From: Thauera sp.
GTDB taxonomy: Bacteria > Pseudomonadota > Gammaproteobacteria > Burkholderiales > Rhodocyclaceae
NCBI GenBank assembly: GCA_023150215.1
Contig: JAKLLJ010000003.1
Location: 1-42,087 of the forward strand
Direction: 5' to 3'
DNA length: 42,087 bases
Below the pieces are notes generated by a model. The model searched no databases. It saw only the letters and a program-made list of their open reading frames with translations, and was not told the DNA's origin. The position numbers and the translations under genes are program-made. Shown here one piece after another: positions 34,151-42,087 of the stretch (its first letter is position 1; the number at the start of each line of letters is the position of its first letter).

Positions 34151-34792
34151 TCAGATCTTCAGCTTTTGCCTGTAGGCTTGGGCATGCTCGGTCAGGATCT
34201 TGGGGTTGGCAACGCCGAGCGCCAGCGCGCGCGACTGCGCGGCGAGGAACATCTGCGCAATGGCCCACGCGTCACCCAGCGCATGGTGGCGCTGGAAGGT
34301 TTCGATTTCGAAGGCCGCCATCCAGTCGGCAAGCCGACCAGGGCGCTCGAGGCGTTCCGGGAACAGGGATGGCAGCAGGAAATAGAGGTCCACCCAGAGA
34401 AAGTCCGCCGCCAGGCCGAGGTGCTTGCTCAACGCCCGCTCGAGCATGCTTCGGTTGAAATTGGCGTTGAAGACGACCAAGGGGCTGCGTCCGGCAAAGC
34501 CGAGCAGGCCGGCGAGCGCATCGCCCGGCGAAGGGTCGAGCACTGCGTAAAAGGCGTCAGCGGGGTGGATCAGACCGCCGTCGATGCCGACCGCACCCAC
34601 CGCGAGCAGACGGTCGCGGTCGAGATCGAGCCCGGTCGCCTCCGTGTTGAGCACGACGTAGCGGGTCTCGAAAAAGGGCTGCGCATGCGCAGGCTCGGCA
34701 AGTGCCTGCCAACGTTCAAGCGTCTGGAGTGCCTCGGCACTCAGCGCCTGCGGGCCGCCACGCGCGGCTTTGTTGCGGGAGAGCCAGTTCAT
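34151..34792 (-). CDS. DEDDh 3'-5' exonuclease-like protein with altered catalytic residues
   Basis: VVLNTEATGLDLDRDRLLAVGAV, VVFNANFNRSMLERAL and HHALGDAWAIAQMFL; start overlaps the stop of the upstream DUF294 gene. Confidence 0.8.
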   Translation of the reverse strand: MNWLSRNKAARGGPQALSAEALQTLERWQALAEPAHAQPFFETRYVVLNTEATGLDLDRDRLLAVGAVGIDGGLIHPADAFYAVLDPSPGDALAGLLGFAGRSPLVVFNANFNRSMLERALSKHLGLAADFLWVDLYFLLPSLFPERLERPGRLADWMAAFEIETFQRHHALGDAWAIAQMFLAAQSRALALGVANPKILTEHAQAYRQKLKI

Positions 34793-36687
34793 AGCTGGTA
34801 GTCCAGCTTGAGCCGGAGTTGAAGCTTGCGCGCTTGGCGGAAGGCTTCCTTGAGGATGCGGCGGTCGAGTTCATTGAGCGATTCGGGGTTGATGCGGTTG
34901 TCGCCATCCGCGTCATGTTCGATTTCCAGGTGCTGCGAGCGCAAGCGCAGCAACTGGATGAAGTTGAAGCCGTCGACGATTGCAGACACTTCCTCGGGTG
35001 AGATCCCCATCTTGGCGCTCGCCTGGCGCAAGCGCTGCACCGTGCTGCTCGACTCGACCCCGATGCGCAGGGCGAAAATGCGTGCCACGTCGACGAAGAG
35101 CCGCGCGCCTGACTTCTTGAGGTCGATGGTGCCGTCTTCCTCGAGCACGAAATCGCGGATCCGGCCGAGCGGGGGAGCGACCTGCAGTGCGTTGGCCGCC
35201 ATCATGCGCAGGAACGCGGTGTTGCCCTTGGCGGCACGGTTCAACGCGCTGCGCAACTGGTCGCCGAAGCGCTCGTTGCCATAGAGCACACGGAAGTCGA
35301 AGAAGATCGACGCATTCAGCAGGGCCTGGGGATCGGGCTCGCGGATCCAGTCGCCAAAACGCGACTTCCACTCATCGTGCGTGAGGCAGAGCTCCGGGTT
35401 GCTCGCCATGATGTTGCCTTTGCACAGCGGGAAGCCGCAGGCGGCGAGATCCTCGTTGACCTTGTGCGCGAAATCGATCAGGCGCTGGCGGGTGCCCTTG
35501 AGCCGGGTCGCGTCGGCGCAGCGGAAGATGATCCCGTTGTCCTGGTCGGTGGACAGGGTCTGCTCGTGGCGCCCTTCCGAGCCGAAGGCGAACCAGGCGA
35601 AGTCGATGCCGACGAGGTCGTGACGTTCGCGCGCGAGCGTGATGATCCGCCGCGTGAGCGCGTCGTTGAGTGCCGAGATGAACTGGGTGAGCTGCTCGGC
35701 GCCGATGCCCTGGGCGATGAGGTTGAGGGCGAGCTGGCGGATGTCCTTGCTGGCGCGTTGCAGCGCCTCGATGTCGGCGGCGTTGTCGATGCCGGCGCGG
35801 ATCTGGCGCAGGCTGATGCGTTGCAGCGAGAAGAGGTCGCGCTCGGAAACCACGCCGAGCAGCACACTGTCGGCGTCCACCACCAACAGGTGACGCACGC
35901 CATGGGTGGCCATCTCGAGTGCGGCATCGTAGGCCGAGGCGCTCGCCGGCAACTGGTGCGGATTGGCGGTCATCAACTCGCCGATCGGGCGCGAAAGATC
36001 GAAGCCGGCGAGGATCACGCGCGGAAGCAGGTCGCTCTGGGTCAGGATGCCGACCGGATGGCGTCCATCATCGACCACCACCATGCAGCCCAGGTGCAGT
36101 TCGGCCATGCGCTCGAGCGCGTTGCGCGTCGGTGTGCCCGCAGTGACGAAGACCGGGTCCTGCTTGATCAGCTTGCCGAGCGCCGTGGTCATCGTCTGCT
36201 GCTCGGCCGCGCGCTGGGCGAAGGTGCTTTGCAGTTGCTGGCGCGATTGGGTGAGCAGGCTGGCGATGTACTGCGTGCAGAACAGGTGGAACACCGGGCT
36301 GATCTGCATCAGATGCAGGAAGTCGTCGGCGCTGATCTGGAAGCAGAAGCTGTCCTCGACCGCCACATAGGCGTTGGTGGACGGCCGGCGCGCGGAAATC
36401 GCTCCGATCGGAAAGCATTCTCCGGGCCCGAGGGTGAGGCTGGTGTACTCGGTGACCGTAGTCTGTCCGCTCTGGCGAGCCTGGATCTTGCCACGCTGGA
36501 CGATGTAGAAGTGCGTCGGAACACCTGCTTCCGGGGTCAGGATGTCGGCGCCGCGCGGATGGAAGCCGAGTACCGCGCGCTCGGCCAGAAAGGCGAGCGC
36601 CTCCGCCTCCATGCGGTTGAAGGGGGAGAAGTTGCGCAGGAAATCCGTGCTGGCTCCCACCAGCAGGTTGGCGGCGTCGTTGCTCAT
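34789..36687 (-). CDS. cyclic-nucleotide-binding / CBS / DUF294 nucleotidyltransferase-like protein
   Basis: cNMP-binding N-terminus, two CBS-like segments (GILTQSDLLPRVI, GVVSERDLFSLQRI) and FAFGSEGRHEQTLSTDQDNGIIF. Confidence 0.85.
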   Translation of the reverse strand: MSNDAANLLVGASTDFLRNFSPFNRMEAEALAFLAERAVLGFHPRGADILTPEAGVPTHFYIVQRGKIQARQSGQTTVTEYTSLTLGPGECFPIGAISARRPSTNAYVAVEDSFCFQISADDFLHLMQISPVFHLFCTQYIASLLTQSRQQLQSTFAQRAAEQQTMTTALGKLIKQDPVFVTAGTPTRNALERMAELHLGCMVVVDDGRHPVGILTQSDLLPRVILAGFDLSRPIGELMTANPHQLPASASAYDAALEMATHGVRHLLVVDADSVLLGVVSERDLFSLQRISLRQIRAGIDNAADIEALQRASKDIRQLALNLIAQGIGAEQLTQFISALNDALTRRIITLARERHDLVGIDFAWFAFGSEGRHEQTLSTDQDNGIIFRCADATRLKGTRQRLIDFAHKVNEDLAACGFPLCKGNIMASNPELCLTHDEWKSRFGDWIREPDPQALLNASIFFDFRVLYGNERFGDQLRSALNRAAKGNTAFLRMMAANALQVAPPLGRIRDFVLEEDGTIDLKKSGARLFVDVARIFALRIGVESSSTVQRLRQASAKMGISPEEVSAIVDGFNFIQLLRLRSQHLEIEHDADGDNRINPESLNELDRRILKEAFRQARKLQLRLKLDYQL

Positions 36688-36782
36688 GGGCGGACCGTGG
36701 TCGAAGCGATCCGCGCATTATAGGCGAGCGCAGGAAGGCGAGGCGAAAGCGCCGTTTTCACGCCGGAAGGCGGCGGCGCGGG

Positions 36783-36881
36783 CTGTAGGAGCAGCGGAAG
36801 CCACGAACGCGCGGTGACGCGGCACGATGCACGCGGCTCGGGAGCGGCGCATCGTGTTCGCGCCTTCCGGCGCTCCTGCGG
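36783..36881. repeat. REP/BIME cluster H (inverted pair)
   Basis: ctgtaggagcagcggaagccacgaac at about 36783 and gttcgcgccttccggcgctcctgc at about 36856. Confidence 0.8.
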
Positions 36882-36886
36882 GATGC

Positions 36887-38380
36887 TCAGAGCACCTCGG
36901 CGGCGTGGTCGGCCAGACGCGAACGCTCGCCGCGCTGAAGCGTGATATGACCGGAATGCGGCCAGCCCTTGAAGCGGTCCACCACGAAGGTGAGGCCCGA
37001 CGAGCCTTCGGTGAGGTAGGGCGTGTCGATCTGCGCGATGTTGCCCATGCAGACCACCTTGGTGCCGGGGCCGGCGCGCGTGATCAGGGTCTTCATCTGC
37101 TTGGGGGTGAGGTTCTGCGCTTCGTCGATGATCAGGTACTTGTTGAGGAAGGTGCGCCCGCGCATGAAGTTCAGGCTCTTGATCTTGATCCGGCTGCGGA
37201 TGAGGTCGCGGGTGGCTGCGCGACCCCAGTCGCCGCCTTCGCCCGCGGTGCCATTGAGCACGTCGAGGTTGTCCTCGAGTGCGCCCATCCAGGGCGCCAT
37301 CTTCTCCTCCTCGGTGCCCGGCAAAAAGCCGATGTCCTCGCCGACCGGCACGGTGACGCGGGTCATGATGATCTCGCTGTAGCGCTTGGACTCCAGCACC
37401 TGGTTGAGACCGGCGGCGAGCGTGAGCAGGGTCTTGCCGGTGCCTGCTTGGCCGAGCAGGCTGACGAAGTCGATCTCCGGATTCATCAGCAGGTTGAGCG
37501 CGAAATTCTGCTCGCGGTTGCGCGCGGTGATGCCCCACACATTGTTCTTGTGGTGGCTGAAGTCGATCAGCGTCTCCAGCACCACGCTGCGACCTTCCTT
37601 CTCTTTCACCCAGGCTTGCAGCGGGGCGTCGCCCTCCTGGTAGACAAACTCGTTCGCGAGCATGTCGACGGCGAGGGGGCCGCTGACGCGGTAGTAGGTG
37701 CGGCCTTCCTCCTTCCACGACTGCATGCCGCGCCCATGGGTGTCCCAGAAATCGGCGGGCAGTTCGCTGGTGCCGGTGTACAGCAGGTCGGTGTCCTCGA
37801 GCACCTTGTCATTGAAGTAGTCCTGCGCAGCGAGCCCGAGCGCACGGGCCTTGATGCGCATGTTGATGTCTTTGGACACCAGGATCACGTCGCGCCCGGG
37901 ATGCTTGTCCACCAGGAACATCACCACCGCAAGGATCTGGTTGTCGCCGCGCGCGGTGGGCAGCGCCGGCGGCAGCTTGATCTCGATGGCCTCGGTCTGC
38001 AGGTGGAGGCGTCCGGTGGCCTGGCCGCGCGAGGGGCCCTCGAGCGCGATGCCCGCGGCAATGCCGTCTTCCGAGGCGCATACGATCTCGTCGAGCATGC
38101 GGCTGGCCTGGCGGGCGTTGCGTGCCACCTCGCTGGTTCCCTTCTTGTTGTTGTCGAGCTCCTCCAGCGTCATGATCGGCACGTAGAGGTCGTGTTCCTC
38201 GAAGCGGTACAGGCAGGTGGGGTCGTGCATCAGCACGTTGGTGTCGAGCACGAACAGCTTGCACGCCCGGGGCTTGTGGCTGCGACGGGCAGCGGCACGG
38301 CGCGGGCGCGAAGAGGTGTCGGCAGCAGGCTGGAGGGCAGCGGTTTCAGTGCTTGCAGCGGCTTTGCGGGTAGCGGTCAT
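36887..38380 (-). CDS. PIN-PhoH family ATPase
   Basis: PIN domain KLFVLDTNVLMHDPTCL; PhoH FVSLLGQAGTGKTLLTLAAGL, FLNKYLIIDEAQNLTPKQMKTLITRAGPGTKVVCMGN. Confidence 0.9.
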   Translation of the reverse strand: MTATRKAAASTETAALQPAADTSSRPRRAAARRSHKPRACKLFVLDTNVLMHDPTCLYRFEEHDLYVPIMTLEELDNNKKGTSEVARNARQASRMLDEIVCASEDGIAAGIALEGPSRGQATGRLHLQTEAIEIKLPPALPTARGDNQILAVVMFLVDKHPGRDVILVSKDINMRIKARALGLAAQDYFNDKVLEDTDLLYTGTSELPADFWDTHGRGMQSWKEEGRTYYRVSGPLAVDMLANEFVYQEGDAPLQAWVKEKEGRSVVLETLIDFSHHKNNVWGITARNREQNFALNLLMNPEIDFVSLLGQAGTGKTLLTLAAGLNQVLESKRYSEIIMTRVTVPVGEDIGFLPGTEEEKMAPWMGALEDNLDVLNGTAGEGGDWGRAATRDLIRSRIKIKSLNFMRGRTFLNKYLIIDEAQNLTPKQMKTLITRAGPGTKVVCMGNIAQIDTPYLTEGSSGLTFVVDRFKGWPHSGHITLQRGERSRLADHAAEVL

Positions 38381-38456
38381 GAAGTCGGGTCCGGACGGCA
38401 GGGCGGCATCGGGGTCGCGGATGCACCTCGTGCGCCCGCGACCGGTGTCGTGAAGA

Positions 38457-38912
38457 TCAGAGTGCGCGCACGGCGGCAAGCACTTCCTCGGCATGACCCG
38501 GGACCTTCACACCGCGCCATTCGCGCGCGAGCCCGCCTTCGGCATCGATCAGGAAGGTGCTGCGCTCGATGCCGCGCACCTGCTTGCCGTACATGTTCTT
38601 CAGCTTCATCACGCCGAAGGCCTCGCAGGCCTTCTCGTCAGGATCGGAGATCAGCTCGAAGGGCAGTTCGAGCTTGGCCTTGAAGTTCTCGTGGCTCTTG
38701 AGGCTGTCGCGGCTCACCCCGTAGATGTCGCAGCCGGCGGCGGCGAAATCGGCGTGCAGGGCACCGAAGTCGCGCGTCTCGTTGGTGCAGCCGGGCGTGT
38801 TGTCCTTGGGGTAGAAGTAGATCACCTGCTTGCGACCGCGCAGTGCGGACAGGGTGACGGTGTTGCCGCCGGTGGCCGGCAGGCTGAAATCGGGGGCGGG
38901 GGTGGCGCTCAA
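38457..38912 (-). CDS. bcp: thioredoxin-dependent peroxiredoxin (Bcp/PrxQ)
   Basis: PDFSLPATGGNTVTLSALRGRKQVIYFYPKDNTPGCTNETRDF; SRDSLKSHENF. Confidence 0.9.
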   Translation of the reverse strand: MSATPAPDFSLPATGGNTVTLSALRGRKQVIYFYPKDNTPGCTNETRDFGALHADFAAAGCDIYGVSRDSLKSHENFKAKLELPFELISDPDEKACEAFGVMKLKNMYGKQVRGIERSTFLIDAEGGLAREWRGVKVPGHAEEVLAAVRAL

Positions 38913-39065
38913 TCGGGTCTCCTGCTCTTGGGGGGCTCACGGAAGCGGTCGAATCGACTCCGCAGCAGCGTGCGTGCTCGCACGCAGGTTAGCCGAAAGC
39001 CTGCGTGCGCGTGAACATCCTCTTGCAGGGGCGTTACAAGCGCGTTGCGCTCGGCAAGGATCCGC

Positions 39066-39449
39066 TCAGCGTTCGTAGAGCAGCCCGAGCGCCACCGCGC
39101 GGCCCTCGCCGACGAGGATGTTGTAGGTGCGGCAGGCCGCGGCGAAATCCATGAATTCAAAGCCCACGCGGGCCTCGACCAGCGGACGCAGCAGCAGGGG
39201 TTGGGGAAAGCGCTGGCGACGACCGGTGCCGACGATCAGGATCTCGGCACCGAGTTCGGTCACGCGGGCGAGGTCCTCGGCACGCAGTCCGGCGAGATCG
39301 CCCCCTGCGTCCGGCGCCCAGCCCGTCATCACACTGCCGGCGCTGACGAGCACGTTGCCCTCGTGGCGGATGTTGCTGATCATCACGTGATCATCCCCAT
39401 AGCCGGTGACCACGTTGGTATTGGCGTTCTTGTCCTGGTAGAGCTTCAT
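39066..39449 (-). CDS. Mth938-like (DUF498-type) protein
   Basis: MKLYQDKNANTNVVTGYGDDHVMISNIRHEGNVLVSAGSV...ILIVGTGRRQRFPQPLLLRPL...FEFMDFAAACRTYNILVGEGRAVALGLL. Confidence 0.8.
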   Translation of the reverse strand: MKLYQDKNANTNVVTGYGDDHVMISNIRHEGNVLVSAGSVMTGWAPDAGGDLAGLRAEDLARVTELGAEILIVGTGRRQRFPQPLLLRPLVEARVGFEFMDFAAACRTYNILVGEGRAVALGLLYER

Positions 39450-39512
39450 CGTCCGTTCCTGATCGCAGCGGTCTCGATTTGCCGCCTGTGGGGCGCGTGC
39501 CTGCAGGCAAAA

Positions 39513-39541
39513 TTGCCGCAGTGCGGGAGCGAGGCTAAGAT
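39513..39541 (+). promoter_or_regulatory. candidate sigma70 promoter for the aminotransferase gene
   Basis: TTGCCG - 17 bp - TAAGAT about 60 bp upstream of the 39604 start. Confidence 0.4.
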
Positions 39542-39603
39542 AACAATCTTTTGCGGCCGCGGAAAACGGCGGCGCGATTATCCACCTCTCAGGAAGAACT
39601 GGC

Positions 39604-40911
39604 ATGAAAGCGGTGAAGACTCTCGAACTCGCGACGCTATCCCCGGACCCGGTGATCAAGGCCGAGGCGGGCGCTGTCGCCGCGCCGCGTCCGATCCGCA
39701 AGTCCGCAAAGCTCGCCGAGGTTTGCTACGACATCCGCGGCCCGGTGCTGGTTCGCGCCAAGCAGATGGAGGACGAGGGCCACAAGATCATCAAGCTCAA
39801 CATCGGCAACCTCGCCGCGTTCGGCTTCGATTCGCCCGAAGAAATCCAGATGGACATGATCCGCAACCTGCCCAATGCGGCGGGCTATTCGGACTCCAAG
39901 GGCATCTTCGCCGCGCGCAAGGCGGTGATGCACTACACCCAGCAGAAGGGCATCAAGGGCGTCACCATCGAGGACATCTACATCGGCAACGGCGTCTCCG
40001 AGCTGATCGTGATGGCGATGAATGCGCTCCTCGACGCCGGCGACGAGGTGCTGGTGCCGGCGCCCGACTACCCGCTGTGGACCGCGGCGGTGAGCCTGTC
40101 GGGCGGCAGGCCGGTGCACTACCTGTGCGACGAGGACAAGGGCTGGCTGCCGAACATCGAGGACATGCGGGCCCGCATCACGGCCAACACGCGCGCGATC
40201 GTGATCATCAATCCGAACAATCCGACCGGCGCGGTGTATCCGGACGAGACGCTCAAGCAGGTCATCGAGCTCGCCCGCGAGCACGACCTGATCATCTATG
40301 CCGACGAGGTCTACGACAAGGTGCTGTACGACGGCATCAAGCACACCTCGGTGGCGGCGCTCTCCGAGGACGTGCTCACCATCATCTTCAACGGCCTGTC
40401 GAAGAACTACCGCTCCTGCGGCTATCGTGCGGGCTGGATGGTGGTGTGCGGCGACAAGCGCCGTGCGACCGACTACATCGAAGGCCTCAACATGCTGGCC
40501 TCGATGCGCCTGTGCGCCAACGTGCCGGGCCAGTACGCGATCCAGACCGCACTTGGCGGCTACCAGAGCATCGACGACCTGGTCGCCGAAGGCGGACGCA
40601 TGCGCCGCCAGCGCGACCTCGCCTGGGAGCTGATCAACAAGATCCCGGGCGTCAGCTGCGTCAGGCCTCAGGCCACGCTGTACATGTTCCCGCGCCTGGA
40701 CCCCAAGGTCTATCCGATCGATGACGACCAGGCCTTCATCGCGCAATTGCTGGAAGAAGAGCGCGTGCTGCTGGTGCAGGGCTCCGGGTTCAACTGGCCT
40801 CACCCCGACCACTTCCGCCTCGTCTTCCTGCCCCACGAGGACGATCTGCGCGACGCCATCGGCCGCATCGCCCGCTTCCTCGAGAACTACCGCAAGCGCC
40901 ACGGCACCTGA
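39604..40911 (+). CDS. PLP-dependent class I/II aminotransferase (AlaA/AlaT-like)
   Basis: NIGNLAAFGFDSPEEI, IINPNNPTGAVY, IYADEVYDKVLYDG and FNGLSKNYRSCGYRAGWM. Confidence 0.9.
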   Translation: MKAVKTLELATLSPDPVIKAEAGAVAAPRPIRKSAKLAEVCYDIRGPVLVRAKQMEDEGHKIIKLNIGNLAAFGFDSPEEIQMDMIRNLPNAAGYSDSKGIFAARKAVMHYTQQKGIKGVTIEDIYIGNGVSELIVMAMNALLDAGDEVLVPAPDYPLWTAAVSLSGGRPVHYLCDEDKGWLPNIEDMRARITANTRAIVIINPNNPTGAVYPDETLKQVIELAREHDLIIYADEVYDKVLYDGIKHTSVAALSEDVLTIIFNGLSKNYRSCGYRAGWMVVCGDKRRATDYIEGLNMLASMRLCANVPGQYAIQTALGGYQSIDDLVAEGGRMRRQRDLAWELINKIPGVSCVRPQATLYMFPRLDPKVYPIDDDQAFIAQLLEEERVLLVQGSGFNWPHPDHFRLVFLPHEDDLRDAIGRIARFLENYRKRHGT

Positions 40912-40980
40912 GCCTCCATCGCGAGGCGGTCGCAGCGCCGCCTCGCTCCCGACTCCCCACACCTCACTCCTCACGCAAAA

Positions 40981-42087
40981 ATGAAACCCATCAACGTTGG
41001 CCTTCTTGGCATCGGTACCGTCGGCGGCGGCACCTTCACCGTACTCCAGCGCAATGCCGAGGAGATCACCCGGCGCGCCGGCCGCCCGATCCGTATCACC
41101 GCCGTAGCCGACAAGAACCTCGAACTCGCGCGCACGGTCACCGGCGGTGAGGTCAAACTGACCGACGACGCTTTCTCCGTGGTGACCGATCCCGAGATCG
41201 ACATCGTCGTCGAACTGATCGGCGGCTATGGCGTCGCCCGCGAGCTGGTGCTGAAGGCGATCGAGAACGGCAAGCACGTGGTCACCGCCAACAAGGCGCT
41301 GCTTGCGGTGCATGGCAACGAGATCTTTGCCGCGGCGCAAAAGAAGGGGGTGATGGTGGCTTTCGAGGCCGCGGTGGCGGGCGGGATCCCGATCATCAAG
41401 GCGCTGCGCGAGGGCCTCACCGCCAACCGCATCGAATGGCTGGCCGGCATCATCAATGGCACGACCAACTTCATCCTGTCCGAGATGCGTGACAAGGGCC
41501 TGCCCTTTGCCGAGGTGCTCAAGGAAGCGCAGGCGCTCGGCTACGCCGAGGCCGACCCGACCTTCGACATCGAGGGGGTAGACGCCGCGCACAAGGCAAC
41601 GATCATGAGCGCGATCGCGTTCGGCATCCCGATGCAGTTCGACAAGGCCTACATCGAAGGCATCAGCAAGCTCGACGCGGTCGACATCGCCTACGCCGAG
41701 CAGCTCGGCTACCGCATCAAGCTGCTGGGCATCGCCCGCCGCCGCGAGCAAGGCGTGGAGCTGCGCGTGCATCCGACCCTGATCCCGGCCAAGCGCCTGA
41801 TCGCCAACGTCGAAGGCGCGATGAACGCGGTACTGGTGCAGGGCGACGCCGTTGGCGCGACGCTATACTACGGCAAGGGCGCGGGCGCCGAGCCCACCGC
41901 CTCGGCGGTGATCGCCGACCTGGTCGACGTCACCCGCCTGCACACCTCGGACCCCGAGCACCGCGTACCACACCTGGCCTTCCAGCCGGATCAGGTTCGC
42001 GACGTGCCGGTGCTGCCCATCGAGGAGGTGGTGACCTCCTACTACCTGCGCATGCGCGTCGATGACAAGCCGGGCGTGCTCGCCGAC
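40981..42087 (+). CDS. hom: homoserine dehydrogenase (3' end outside window)
   Basis: MKPINVGLLGIGTVGGGTFTVL, VVTANKALLAVHG, GIINGTTNFILSEM, ADPTFDIEGVDAAHK; C-terminal ACT start DDKPGVLAD. Absent from the ORF track because it runs off the window. Confidence 0.9.
   Translation, partial: MKPINVGLLGIGTVGGGTFTVLQRNAEEITRRAGRPIRITAVADKNLELARTVTGGEVKLTDDAFSVVTDPEIDIVVELIGGYGVARELVLKAIENGKHVVTANKALLAVHGNEIFAAAQKKGVMVAFEAAVAGGIPIIKALREGLTANRIEWLAGIINGTTNFILSEMRDKGLPFAEVLKEAQALGYAEADPTFDIEGVDAAHKATIMSAIAFGIPMQFDKAYIEGISKLDAVDIAYAEQLGYRIKLLGIARRREQGVELRVHPTLIPAKRLIANVEGAMNAVLVQGDAVGATLYYGKGAGAEPTASAVIADLVDVTRLHTSDPEHRVPHLAFQPDQVRDVPVLPIEEVVTSYYLRMRVDDKPGVLAD

Noticed and set aside
35377-36723. 448-aa plus-strand ORF opposite the DUF294 gene
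   Set aside because: Antisense shadow; the minus strand has cNMP, CBS and nucleotidyltransferase-like motifs.
39637-41772. 711-aa minus-strand ORF antisense to aminotransferase and hom
   Set aside because: Low-information composition typical of antisense GC-rich frames; both plus-strand genes have intact family motifs.

Overview
This 42 kb GC-rich window looks like a betaproteobacterial chromosome (Rhodocyclales/Thauera-Azoarcus-like by general character; inferred, not searched). It is densely coding. Housekeeping and accessory genes include an AAA ATPase fragment, DUF429 and HDAC-like genes, a J-domain protein, dbpA, an M20 amidohydrolase, an FtsX-type permease, rmuC, moaA, a Lon-like protease, a DUF2238 protein, tryptophanase, a MASE3-PAS-GGDEF protein, a ferric-iron binding protein, DUF2325, NlpC/P60, DUF294 plus an exonuclease-like protein, PhoH, a Bcp-type peroxiredoxin, an Mth938-like protein, an aminotransferase and a homoserine dehydrogenase cut by the window end. 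The most interesting region is about 12.2-23.3 kb. It holds a compact cluster: a creatininase-family amidohydrolase, a GTP cyclohydrolase II with a degenerate RibB-like N-terminus, a reductase-only RibD homologue, a PTPS/QueD-fold protein lacking the canonical catalytic residues, a Zn-site-less MDR dehydrogenase, a GT4 glycosyltransferase, a methyltransferase and a UPF0104/flippase-like membrane protein. It is flanked by an LtaS/MdoB-like sulfatase-fold enzyme, a CDP-alcohol phosphatidyltransferase and YceI. I interpret it as a candidate uncharacterised GTP-derived (pteridine- or pyrimidine-type), glycosylated/methylated, possibly envelope-associated metabolite pathway. The window also carries a REP/BIME family in eight intergenic regions, with covarying stems and frequent placement in divergent promoter regions. 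No tRNA, rRNA, CRISPR array or transposase was recognised.
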